Below are positions 49,801 to 56,555 of a stretch of DNA of 64,000 nucleotides, piece after piece. The number at the start of each line of letters is the position of its first letter. The first letter of the stretch is position 1. Source of the DNA: Casuarius casuarius (taxonomy: Eukaryota > Chordata > Aves > Casuariiformes > Casuariidae); assembly GCA_003342895.1 (NCBI GenBank), contig PTFA01000362.1, positions 349,444-413,443 of the forward strand, in the 5' to 3' direction. The notes beneath the pieces are model-generated. The model did not search any database and was not told the origin of the DNA. It worked only from the letters and a program-made list of their open reading frames with translations. Both the position numbers and the translations under genes were made by a program.

Positions 49801-50743
49801 TGTTGAGAGCAGTTGTGGTTTAGATCTAGACGTAGAGAAGAGTAGTAAAGAGAGTAGGGTTGCTGTTTGTAAAAATGACAATGATGAGGATGACTTTACC
49901 ACGGGTGTTTTCATTGCTGAAAAAGAGCATCAGCACTGCAGTAGGGGTGCCCCACTTTTCACATTGACAAATTCACCGTTACAGGTTTCAGAGGAATTCA
50001 TTGATGATGACCCAGCAGAAATTTCCTTTTTTGCTGGGGGATCTGAGGCATTTTCATACGTGTACAGTGGTCTAGAGTTAAAGGGCTCCGATTTTTCTAA
50101 GCATGCATCAGAGTCGCCTGGCTTAACTAGAGATGTCCTTCAACAAAATATGGTCTCTTCTCAGTCCAGCCCTGACAGGTACTCAACAGAAGCAGTTGAT
50201 ATGAATATGGAAGATGAGTTTGAATTTGAAGAAGGGAGTGATTTCAATGGTAATGAGAGACCATCAGATACCTCAGAATTGTTCGAGGTTAAGGCACAAG
50301 CGAGCAGAATGCAAAGCCTTCTGAGTCCTTCTGAAACGAGTTCTCTCATAAACAACCGTTCTGAAAGCAGTTCCCTCAATAATTTGCCTCTGAATGGTAC
50401 CTCATCCCTGCACACGTATAGCTCTGCTAATCATTCTGAGGCTAGTTCTATGGTGAATTTCCCAGCCTATTCAGTTCGCTCTGAGTCCAGTTCAGCCTTT
50501 CAGTTCACTGACATTATTGATCAGCTGGAACAGCTGAGCTATCCACCTACGGCTACAGAAGACTCTAGCAGTACAGATACAGACTCCTGGGACTCTGAAA
50601 CTGCTGCTCCACTGGATGTAAATCTTTTCTTTAGTAATCCTTTTGCTCAAGCAACTGGTGAGAACTTTACTTTTGACTTTCAGAATAATTTAAAAAATCT
50701 CACTCAAGAAGACTGGACAGAAAAAGCACACGTCAGTCACTGA
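768..50743 (+). CDS. FARP2: FARP2, FERM-FA part with long terminal exon (12 coding exons, spliced)
   Basis: Spliced gene, joined as 768-971, 22306-22410, 23795-23837, 30688-30766, 32747-32844, 35029-35143, 43115-43262, 44648-44743, 46452-46615, 46819-46887, 48737-48794 and 49502-50743. The conceptual protein has 806 residues: an N-terminal extension (1-49), a FERM domain (about 50-345) with F1, F2 and F3 lobes, an FA region (about 346-393 and on), and a 413-residue tail. The start [13 protein letters not shown] is characteristic of FARP2 rather than FARP1, and [20 protein letters not shown] and [20 protein letters not shown] are near-identical to what I know of vertebrate FARP2. FARP2 is known as a membrane-associated Rho-family GEF in semaphorin-3A/plexin-A signalling and in Rac1/Cdc42 activation. 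The DH and two PH domains that give GEF activity are not in this window, so this is either a partial gene or a FERM-only isoform. I am very sure of the gene and less sure that 50743 is its principal stop. Confidence 0.93.
3041..3360 (+). mobile_element. Degenerate LINE (L2/CR1-type) reverse-transcriptase relic
   Basis: One frame reads [15 protein letters not shown] and then IQHVAAQ, the C-terminal signature of reverse transcriptases of the L2/CR1/Jockey superfamily (typically SRLDYCN..L.GLP..., IQNAAAR). After a T tract and a stop at 3278-3280, the same frame continues as AFKALHGLP near 3308, matching the next conserved block (FKALNGLAP). The frame is broken and short, so it is an old, dead fragment. 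The exact clade cannot be set by eye. Confidence 0.55.
4907..4922. repeat. 16-C homopolymer followed by T7
   Basis: A pure C run directly followed by seven T, in intron 1. Simple-sequence length polymorphism or assembly error is likely at this spot. Confidence 0.9.
10683..10745 (+). repeat. Tandem duplication, 29-base unit with GT core
   Basis: The unit GAATATATGTGAAGATATTG plus a following (TG)n occurs twice, at 10695 and 10724, a 29-base period. It probably arose by replication slippage in a TG microsatellite. Confidence 0.85.
17730..18240 (-). mobile_element. CR1 retrotransposon fragment, minus strand
   Basis: Read on the + strand it begins with the reverse of a CR1 3' end (TCTCAGAATCAGAGAAATGG) and continues with typical antisense CR1 phrases: GGGATGTTTCCTGACATCCA, ACCTGCTCCAGTTTCTCCAC and AACTGGACACCGTACTCCAA. 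It keeps about 500 bases of the 3' part, 5'-truncated as is usual for CR1. It is heavily diverged and non-coding. The outer (5') limit near 18240 is approximate. Confidence 0.75.
22045..22138 (+). mobile_element. CR1 3' end fragment, plus strand
   Basis: Contains GACCCTGCTTTGAGCAGGAG, then GGTTGGACTCAGATGACCTC, then CAGAGGTCCCTTGCAAC, and ends in TCTGTGGTTCTATGG. These are the ordered 3'-terminal blocks of CR1, ending in its characteristic ATTCTATG-like repeat. The fragment lies just upstream of exon 2 and does not reach its acceptor. Confidence 0.8.
22306..22410 (+). CDS. FARP2: FARP2 coding exon 2 (FERM F1 lobe)
   Basis: Encodes 35 residues (69-103), from [18 protein letters not shown] to EFQNIQSYW. 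Phase 0 at both ends, preceded by TTACTTTCTTAG and followed by GTAGGT. The motif DYFGIEFQ is the FERM F1 signature of the FARP, FRMD7 and band 4.1 families, and QNIQSYW distinguishes FARP2 from FARP1 and FRMD7. No stop or frameshift is present. Confidence 0.95.
22411..23794 (+). other. FARP2 intron 2
   Basis: A 1.4 kb intron from GTAGGT to TTTAATTTCAG. It is AT-rich, and I see no gene, RNA or recognisable repeat in it. Confidence 0.85.
23795..23837 (+). CDS. FARP2: FARP2 coding exon 3 (43-base small exon, F1 lobe)
   Basis: Encodes [14 protein letters not shown] plus the first base of the next arginine codon (residues 104-118). It is too short to be found by length alone and was recognised by the FERM motif WLEPMKP, its acceptor TTTCAG (23789-23794) and its donor GTAAGT (23838). 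The length is not a multiple of three, so skipping it would shift the frame and abolish the FERM domain. Confidence 0.93.
24878..24925 (+). repeat. Tandem duplication, 21-base unit
   Basis: TTTTAACTTTTATGGTCATTG is followed by TTTTAACTTTTACGGTCACTG, two copies differing at two bases. The divergence means the duplication is not recent. Confidence 0.85.
25805..25859. repeat. (TA)n microsatellite
   Basis: An alternating TA tract with two AAA interruptions, lying about 70 bases before the CpG-rich patch in intron 3. Confidence 0.9.
25930..26275. other. CpG- and GC-rich patch inside intron 3
   Basis: About 20 CpG dinucleotides fall in about 350 bases, with GC clearly above the surrounding AT-rich intron. 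Several frames are open through it only because stops are rare in GC-rich DNA. No acceptor/donor pair with coding similarity is seen. It could be a small CpG island (alternative promoter), a recombination- or insertion-derived patch, or chance. Confidence 0.5.
28270..28310. repeat. (TG)n/(TA)n compound microsatellite
   Basis: TG repeats with one C interruption, grading into TGTA and TATA. An ordinary intronic microsatellite. Confidence 0.9.
28890..28975 (-). mobile_element. CR1 3' fragment, minus strand
   Basis: The + strand shows GGTACCTCTGGAGATCATAC, CTGCTTAAAGCAGGAGCAGC and TTTGAAGTTAGATCAGGTTG, the reverse complement order of the CR1 3' region. It is short and diverged. The limits are approximate. 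Confidence 0.75.
30688..30766 (+). CDS. FARP2: FARP2 coding exon 4 (F1/F2 boundary)
   Basis: Encodes residues 118-144, [20 protein letters not shown] through LQEEYTR. It completes the arginine codon begun in exon 3 and leaves AG of the next codon before the donor GTAAGG. The sequence [19 protein letters not shown] leads from the last strand of F1 into the first helix of the acyl-CoA-binding-protein-like F2 lobe, and is essentially the same in mammalian FARP2. Confidence 0.95.
30767..32746 (+). other. FARP2 intron 4
   Basis: A 2 kb AT-rich intron from GTAAGG to CCTTTTTAG. I recognise nothing coding or repetitive in it. Confidence 0.85.
32747..32844 (+). CDS. FARP2: FARP2 coding exon 5 (F2 lobe)
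   Basis: Encodes residues 144-177, with [18 protein letters not shown] and [11 protein letters not shown]. The first base completes an AGG arginine codon and the last base (T) starts the next serine codon. The motif [11 protein letters not shown] is the classic FERM F2 helix. The donor is GTTAGT at 32845, a usable but non-optimal site. Confidence 0.95.
32845..35028 (+). other. FARP2 intron 5
   Basis: A 2.2 kb intron from GTTAGT to TGTAACAG. It includes a pyrimidine-rich tract near 33868-33896. No gene or clear repeat is seen. Confidence 0.85.
35029..35143 (+). CDS. FARP2: FARP2 coding exon 6 (F2 lobe)
   Basis: Encodes residues 177-215, [20 protein letters not shown] and on to ILEFHRKHV. Phases are 1 at entry and 2 at exit, matching exons 5 and 7. 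EIGDFD and [16 protein letters not shown] (the latter spanning the next junction) are conserved in FARP1, FARP2 and FRMD7. The donor is GTAAGT at 35144. Confidence 0.95.
35144..43114 (+). other. FARP2 intron 6 (about 8 kb)
   Basis: A large intron from GTAAGT to TTGCTACAG. It contains a 14-C homopolymer at 41829-41842 and a moderately GC-rich stretch around 42180-42340, but no coding exon that I can support. The open frames at 37745-38149 and 42202-42513 show no family similarity. Confidence 0.85.
41829..41842. repeat. 14-C homopolymer
   Basis: A pure C run after GGATTT in intron 6, similar in context (ATTT then C-run) to the tract at 4907. Confidence 0.9.
43115..43262 (+). CDS. FARP2: FARP2 coding exon 7 (F2 end, F3 start)
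   Basis: Encodes residues 215-264, with [40 protein letters not shown] and SHMGVLVFQ. This is the most conserved part of the gene: the end of F2, the F2-F3 linker and the first strands of the PTB/PH-like F3 lobe. It enters in phase 2 (completing a valine) and leaves in phase 0 at CAG followed by GTAATG. Confidence 0.96.
43263..44647 (+). other. FARP2 intron 7
   Basis: A 1.4 kb intron from GTAATG to TTTTAATTCAG. Its middle (about 43560-43900) is pyrimidine-rich, with no recognised repeat or gene. Confidence 0.85.
44648..44743 (+). CDS. FARP2: FARP2 coding exon 8 (F3 lobe)
   Basis: Encodes 32 residues (265-296), [20 protein letters not shown] and [12 protein letters not shown]. Phase 0 at both ends, with donor GTAAGT. 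The basic run [12 protein letters not shown] lies on the F3 face that in FERM proteins contacts acidic phospholipids or peptide partners; that function here is inferred from the family. Confidence 0.96.
44744..46451 (+). other. FARP2 intron 8
   Basis: A 1.7 kb AT-rich intron from GTAAGT to TTGTTCCCAG. Nothing coding or clearly repetitive is seen. Confidence 0.85.
46452..46615 (+). CDS. FARP2: FARP2 coding exon 9 (F3 end, FA start)
   Basis: Encodes residues 297-351: [34 protein letters not shown], then [20 protein letters not shown]. The first half is the C-terminal helix of F3 ([14 protein letters not shown] is a family signature). The second half opens the FERM-adjacent region, where GSSFRYSGRTQ (completed in exon 10) holds a likely kinase-regulated serine/arginine motif known from the 4.1 superfamily. 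It leaves in phase 2 before donor GTAGGG. Confidence 0.96.
46819..46887 (+). CDS. FARP2: FARP2 coding exon 10 (FA region)
   Basis: Encodes residues 351-374, [19 protein letters not shown] then TPYER. It completes an AGT serine codon and leaves AG before donor GTAAAT. The intron before it (46616-46818) is only 203 bases. SGRTQKQ is nearly invariant in the FARP/FRMD7 group. Confidence 0.95.
46888..48736 (+). other. FARP2 intron 10
   Basis: A 1.85 kb intron from GTAAAT to TTTTCTGCAG. A MIR-like SINE relic is suspected at about 47871-47970; otherwise it is unremarkable. Confidence 0.85.
47871..47970 (+). repeat. Possible MIR-like SINE 3' half
   Basis: The order CAGATGG..., AGTGGTAGAGC, AATTCAACTTGGGTTCTGG and AGTCTGG follows the MIR segment that normally reads (cagatgagg...agtggcagagc...gattcgaacc...gtctg). 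It is diverged and short, so the assignment is tentative. Confidence 0.4.
48737..48794 (+). CDS. FARP2: FARP2 coding exon 11 (end of FA region)
   Basis: Encodes residues 374-393, [20 protein letters not shown]. The short, variable sequence RRHS...VPKQ aligns with the human FARP2 segment that follows the FA region and ends in LPKQ. It leaves in phase 0 at CAG before donor GTTAGT. This is the last exon before the long exon 12. Confidence 0.93.
48795..49501 (+). other. FARP2 intron 11
   Basis: A 707-base intron from GTTAGT to TTTCCCCTCAG. No coding exon or repeat is seen. The acceptor has a long T-rich tract (about 49462-49500). Confidence 0.85.
49502..50743 (+). CDS. FARP2: FARP2 exon 12: long exon with linker and unusual acidic, Ser-rich tail ending in a stop
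   Basis: Opens in the required phase 0 after CCCTCAG and reads 413 codons to TGA at 50741-50743. The first residues ([17 protein letters not shown]) align with the human FARP2 linker after the FA region, so it is the orthologous exon. After roughly 80 codons I can no longer align it to any FARP2 sequence I know. Visible features: acidic clusters DNDEDDF (519-525) and [13 protein letters not shown] (629-641), a four-fold SExSS repeat (670-728) and an NPF tripeptide at 772-774. It is predicted to be disordered. A neutral frame of this length in 60% AT sequence would be unlikely, so it is probably coding. It may act as the terminal exon of a FERM-only isoform, or be spliced out from an internal donor (candidates at 49752, 50179, 50250, 50658). 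Confidence 0.85.
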   Translation, partial: SVPFTESLRTPGSPASATAPFHSVHSSTTPTTVLPIFAETSPSSVDSRAPYPRIPEKNTATPAEETGRKLMQQPGSSMLQSFQGVGFGSVAGNCNSACPVVESSCGLDLDVEKSSKESRVAVCKNDNDEDDFTTGVFIAEKEHQHCSRGAPLFTLTNSPLQVSEEFIDDDPAEISFFAGGSEAFSYVYSGLELKGSDFSKHASESPGLTRDVLQQNMVSSQSSPDRYSTEAVDMNMEDEFEFEEGSDFNGNERPSDTSELFEVKAQASRMQSLLSPSETSSLINNRSESSSLNNLPLNGTSSLHTYSSANHSEASSMVNFPAYSVRSESSSAFQFTDIIDQLEQLSYPPTATEDSSSTDTDSWDSETAAPLDVNLFFSNPFAQATGENFTFDFQNNLKNLTQEDWTEKAHVSH

Positions 50744-53700
50744 TTGGTACGTTGATTTTTGTGATGGATTCCTCTATGCTGTTCAGACTTAGAAGTCAAA
50801 AGAAGGGTACAGTGTCAGTCACTTTAAGCTGGAAAATTCTAATCTAGTGGCTGGATTTTAACTCATACAATACACTTGATTTTCTTTTGTCTTCAGTTTC
50901 CCTGAAGGCATCCTAACTTTGGCACTGCATTATATGCATGACACTGCATCCAGAACGTGTTATAATAGACTGTGATGTTTCCAAAATACTAAGTTTAGGA
51001 GAACCCAGTAATTTCAGTGAGCATCAGCTGGCTCATGCAGACTTACCAGAAATTACAGTATATCAAATGGGGGTTTTTTTGGCCATAAATGTGTGTCTCT
51101 AAGAGTCCACTATAAGTCTGCTGTTCCTCCAACACCTGAATGCAACAGTCCTTTTTGCAGATGCTTGTTAACAAGCTGCCACATCCAGTAAATGAGCAGT
51201 TGTCCTGCACTGCAGTGGGAATCCTCTTTTTTTTTCCACAATCAAAAAAAAAAGGCAATCTTCAAATCAACTATGAAGGATAGTTTTAAAATATCAAAAC
51301 TATGCAAAATGTCTGCTGTATACCTCAAAGAATAAATATCATACATAGTAGTTTAGAAGAGGGGAATGTATGCAAGATCAACTGAAAATAGGAGTCATCA
51401 AAACTTCTTGTGAAGACAATCGTTATATTTTCTGATTGCAAAGTGCCTTCAACAGTTTAGCAACAAGCAAGTTTGCGGCTGTTTTGCAGTAGTTTGGACA
51501 TATATGCACAGACTATAAAAGCACTTAATCCCCATTGCATTTTGTCTAATCTTATTTTTCTTTGTTTAATCACACTGCATAAAAAGTGCTTACAAATTAG
51601 TTAATTCAAGGTGCAAAGTCTACTTTATCTGTGGAAGACAGGTGGCAGTAAATCTGGTGATAGCTTTAACTTTTTCTTTAAAGTATGTGCTGTATGCAGC
51701 AAAAGACTGCTAAGGTAAAATTGCTCCTTTCTGAGAAATTATTTGAGATGTTAGAAAAGAGTGAGTGCTGTAGGCAACAGTTACAGCTTCACTGCTTGTA
51801 TATGTATTTTTAGTCAATTGACTTTGAAAGGAGATGATATGTAATTTTGAAAGCGAAATTGAGAAGATAGTTATTTAATTGATTACATCTAATTTAGCAA
51901 TATTTATTTGAGACAGTAAAAATTACAAAACATACTTCCTCTCTGTCAACCTGATGGATGTTCTTGTCGGGATGAAATTCTGAGGTTAACATTTTTAGAG
52001 TACTTGGCCCTTGTACGAGGAAGAATGTGGAATACATAATACCTTACAGAAATCTTGGGTTTGAAAGCATCATCTCCTGCAATCATTTGGTTTGGGTTGC
52101 CTGTTGTCCAGTTTTTAATCCTTTGTGGATTCCAGAAGGGGATCATGCAGTACTAGTATAATCAGCTCCTTCTGAAACAAGCAGGTTACAACGATGAGCA
52201 AAGTTTTATGCTCATAGATTTATTATTCATATCAATTTTATTATATGTGGACTTGTTAAAACACTTTCATTCTTTAATCAAACATTTTAAAAAGATACTG
52301 CTACTTGACAGAGTTCTCATAACTGAAGATTTAAAGGAGTCTCTCACAATGTATGGTAGAGCCTAATGAAGCAAAATGTCCTTCAGTCACCTATTTCTTC
52401 AGTTTAGTATTTCTGATTATTTCTCACAGCACTTACTATAATGTTGTGGTTCTTGTGTAGTCATTGGCTTGAATGGAATCACTGTTATTCCTTTAGAAAC
52501 TTGCCTTTGCCAGCGGCACAGAAAATCAGACCTATATAGAACAAAGAATCAGTTTGGACTTTCAGTCATGTTTAATCTTTTTTTTTTTCCTCATTTATAA
52601 GTGCTATACATGAATTGTTTTTATTTTTTATTCTGTTGAATGTGTATTCTAACTCTTTGTTTGACTTTATTCATACCTGTGGATATGATGTCATGGATGT
52701 TTAATGTGACATTGGTAAATAGGCACTTGGAGGAGGTCTTCAGTTGTATCGAAAGCTGGTACCTTTATGTTTTTAGGCTGGTTATCTTCTTTCCTTCCCA
52801 CACCTGCATTATGTAACTTAAGAAAGGAGAAAGAAAAAGACTTCTGTCAGGACTTTTCTTACAAGTAGTAGAGGTGGGGACAAATCTGTAGATAAAGAGG
52901 AAAGCTTTTAATTTTGATCTCTTTAAAAAAAAATCAAGGTTCTGCTATGTAAAAACAGCCTTGTCTGCCTATATTTTACGTTTTGTGCCTCTATCACAAG
53001 CATTCTCTCTTAATCTATTAGAATTGCTTCACATGGGAATAAATCCAACTAAATTCTCTAGATTTTCAAAAGATCTTAGAAGAATGCTGTTTGTCTTTTT
53101 CAATAAATATGCTTGATAATCCTGAGAGAAAGCTTGCTAATGCATTTTCCTGCAAAGCAGTTAATCCGAAAACGTATCTGTAATGTTTTTTCTTCTTGTA
53201 TTGTGCAGCTACACCGATCTTTTATTGGCAATTTTAAACCTCAGGGATTTTTCAAAAAACAGCATTTGAGAGTCTTAGCGCATTGCCCCTTTTATTTTCT
53301 AAAGGAACTGGAGTGACTGAGATCTTGCCCTCAGATCTTTAGCTCTGAGCAAGATGCAGGGAACTGTAGGTCAGGACTTGGGCTGGTCTAGGGAGGTGTG
53401 GGGAGGATAAGAGTAGCAAGAGAAAGCTTTGGCCCAGGTATAGAGCTGTTCAGATTAAGATTTTAGTGATGCATGTCCTCAGAAGCACTGCTCTTTCACG
53501 TCTTCTGACTCTACTTTGTATCTGAAGTCGGGATGCTGAGATAAGGACAGTGCTGGTCTCCACCCAAAAGACGGTGTCCTCTGCCAGGAGCGTGCGCTGT
53601 GGCGTGCTGCACGCGCTGCTGCTTTCTCCTTCTCGAGTTGGGGGATGCTGAAAAGCAGAGCAGTGCCGCATCCTTCTCTGACTCCCCCGAAGCCTATAAA

Positions 53701-54002
53701 GAAACTCAAAAGATAAATACGAGTTGAAAGACTGCTGGAAATGCTGTTTTTCTAGGAGTTCAATACTGCTACCCGTTCCTGACACCTGCTAGTTACATCT
53801 TTGCTATTGTTAATCATCAAGATACTACTCTCGTGCTTTTGTGGATTTTTCTGGTTTTTAAAGCTATACGGCTTCTGAGGATATAGCTGGATGTTTGGCT
53901 GTTTTGTTTTATTCTTGTTTTTCCAGATAGGCACAAAAGTGGAGGAGAGAATTTAGTTTGTAAGTAGTGTTTTTATTGCATCAGGGAAGCTGTGAGAAAA
54001 AG

Positions 54003-54066
54003 TTCTTCAGTGTTTCCTCCAGAGGGATAAATTTTTCTTCAGTGTTTCCTCCAGAGGGATAAATTT
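54003..54066 (+). repeat. Perfect tandem duplication, 32-base unit
   Basis: TTCTTCAGTGTTTCCTCCAG followed by AGGGATAAATTT appears twice without a mismatch, at 54003 and 54035. It lies within the putative 3' UTR. The identity implies a recent duplication or a polymorphic minisatellite seed. Confidence 0.92.
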
Positions 54067-55767
54067 GACTTTCATTTTCCCTTCTTGGGAGACATGGAGA
54101 AAAGCAGCCTTCCTTGAAGGGAATGGGACAATTTGGTGCTTCTTGGTGAACTTCAGCACCAGCTGCAAGTTCTTTCAGTGCGTTAGAGTCACACCAGGCA
54201 TCCCCTTCTCCTGAAGTGGCTGGACAAGGTGAGAGGAGGAAGGGCTTTCCGGTCTCCATTTCTGCTGTTTTTCCTTGCGTAGTCTGAGGGAATGGGTGAA
54301 CTTCAGCGTAGTGTGTGCTTGTATCCTGAATTCAGGCTATGCCGATAGGCTTTCAGCGTTCCTCCTGTCCGTTTGTTTTGTTTCATTTATACAGTGGTGA
54401 TACTACTAAAACGTAGTTCCTGGTACTGATTTTATTTTTTTCCTGAGCACAAAAGCTTCCTTTTCAAGATGGTGAGTAGTATGCTAACAGCTGTTGGAGT
54501 GGTGCTGGCCACCTAAACTTGAGAGCTGGGACACTTGCAGAACCCGAGTAGTGAAAGCTGCTGTGGGAATCATGTGACATTCAAAGGGGGGGAGATTATA
54601 TAGGAAAAATCAGACAATCTTTATGGAGTATTCTCTGCATGCTCACCTTGAGAAGGAGGAATTTGAGCAACTGTGGTAGGAGCAGATAAGAGCCCGAGTG
54701 CAAAACCTCACTTGTCAGTGAGAAGTGAGAGGTCGTCTCCTCCTTCCCCCCGGCATTCCCGTTGCTGAGGTACGTTGTTTCATGTTTACTTTCCGCCCCA
54801 TCTATGGAAGGCTGGGAGGGACGCAGCGGTACTCGAGGTACTGACATCTTTAATCAAGGTACAGGTTTTATTGCCACGCATTTGCAGTAACGAGGACCAC
54901 TGTGGTACGGAAAATACTTTTTCATGCTTGCGGTGCTTCTGTGCCTGGCTGTTTATGCACCAGCGAGTGCAGGTTTGTCTAAGCGAAGGGAAAGCAGAGC
55001 ACAGAAGCATTGCTCTTGTTCCTCGGTGAGATAGTGGTATTTCCCATCCTTTTGCTTCTGTTCTTCTCTGTTGTGTGGATCCTAATTTGGCAAGTATTTG
55101 CAGTCGTGGGAAGTACATTGATATTAGTGACTTCCTTAAATTAGTTACGCTGATAGATCTAGCTCTGTTGTGAAGTACTCAACATGTGCATCAGTGTGAC
55201 CAAAAGACACTAAAAAATGTGCATTTTAAAAACATAATGTGATCTGCACCTGTACTCCCATATGTGTGTATTTACAATCATACTACACTTAAACACATTT
55301 ATTAAATGTAAAGCACTACATAAGAACATCTTGATCTTTGTGTATGTAGTTAGTAGAGCTCTTTTAATTTGCACAATAGCAGTCGGAGAATATTCTCTGA
55401 CCTATCAGCCATCCGGTTAAACATTGATAAAGTTTACTAGCCTTGTATTATCTGTTATGTGTATACTTTGTAATTTTAAAATACTCGTTCATTATTGAAG
55501 TAATACATGCTGTATATTTCCCAGGAATTATCATATTTTATCTTAGGATGGAATAGGGCAATACATTGATCTTTCCACTTTCACTTTAAATTCCAGTGAA
55601 TTCCAAAGTTACTGGATAAAAAGAAGCATTGATCTCCTCTATCCTGTGTACTTTTGTATTGTGGTTGTAGGTGATTTTGTTTAAAGGTTTGTTTTGTTTG
55701 CTTTGGGGTGGCGGTAGGTTTTCTTTGGTTGCCAATCTTGATAAGGTTAAGATTGTGTGGAGACGCT

Positions 55768-55773
55768 AATAAA
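55768..55773 (+). promoter_or_regulatory. Candidate polyadenylation signal (AATAAA)
   Basis: AATAAA in GCTAATAAAAGTC, followed within about 30 bases by a T/GT-rich element (TTATTTTATGCTTTTTGGTG). This arrangement is typical of a working polyadenylation site, and it is one of the two best candidates after the exon 12 stop. Confidence 0.45.
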
Positions 55774-56549
55774 AGTCATATTATTTTATGCTTTTTGGTG
55801 CAAACCTGTCGGTAAGTCATTCCCATTATTGTCATTTTGCAAAAAATGCTAAGCCATACTGACCAGGTAGTCAATGAATGAATGAATGAGTATATACAAT
55901 ACAATTTTCATTGCAGTCTTTAGCTGTCTTTACCTGTAGTTTTTAGCAGATCTTACATCGAACTTGTCACAAATGCTATGTGTATATGTATGGGCATACA
56001 TATACACTGTATGTATGAATATTGTGAGACTTTACAGTTCCAAATCTATATCCTAAAATCCACTGAATTTATTACCTGCTGGTGGGCTCTTAGATCAGCC
56101 CACTGAAAGAGCTGCAACTTTGCAGGTTTTAGATTTGGAGTATGGCTGATTAAAGCTGCTTTGCAGGGAGACATGGCTGTAAATTTGATAAACTCACAGT
56201 ATTCTGCTGTCGCTTCGGTGTGCGAGGCTCACGTGACAGCCGATAATACCGTTTGTGACAGAGTTCTAAAATCGGTAAAAATGCCTAATTATCGATATGT
56301 ACAGGGGTACACATGCCTTGGTTAGAGTGAATCCCCAGTTAAACAGGTGCTGCTGTTTTCAGGAAAGGATTACATTAAGAAAACAAAGGGGGTTGGAATT
56401 TCTTACTCGATCTCTTGAACTTTTATCTTTTTATACAGTAAATGTTTTATTGAATTACATGTTGGGATTTCTAATATCTTTGTTTCTGTTCAGATTGCCA
56501 ATTATGAACCTACAGATTTGTACTAATTCATAATTTTAATTGTTTATGC

Positions 56550-56555
56550 AATAAA
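56550..56555 (+). promoter_or_regulatory. Candidate polyadenylation signal (AATAAA)
   Basis: AATAAA in TATGCAATAAAATAAGG, followed by T-rich sequence at about 56591-56632. Another AATAAA at 56631-56636 lies close by. This could be the distal end of the FARP2 short transcript. Confidence 0.42.

Noticed and set aside
49573..50415. Minus-strand open frames opposite exon 12 (49573-49914 and 50161-50415)
   Set aside because: Shadows of the long coding frame on the + strand.
49523..50743. Exon 12 as a separate intronless gene starting at a TTG at 49523
   Set aside because: The same frame extends upstream to the acceptor at 49501, where it joins exon 11 in phase and reads as the FARP2 linker, so it is an exon, not an independent gene.
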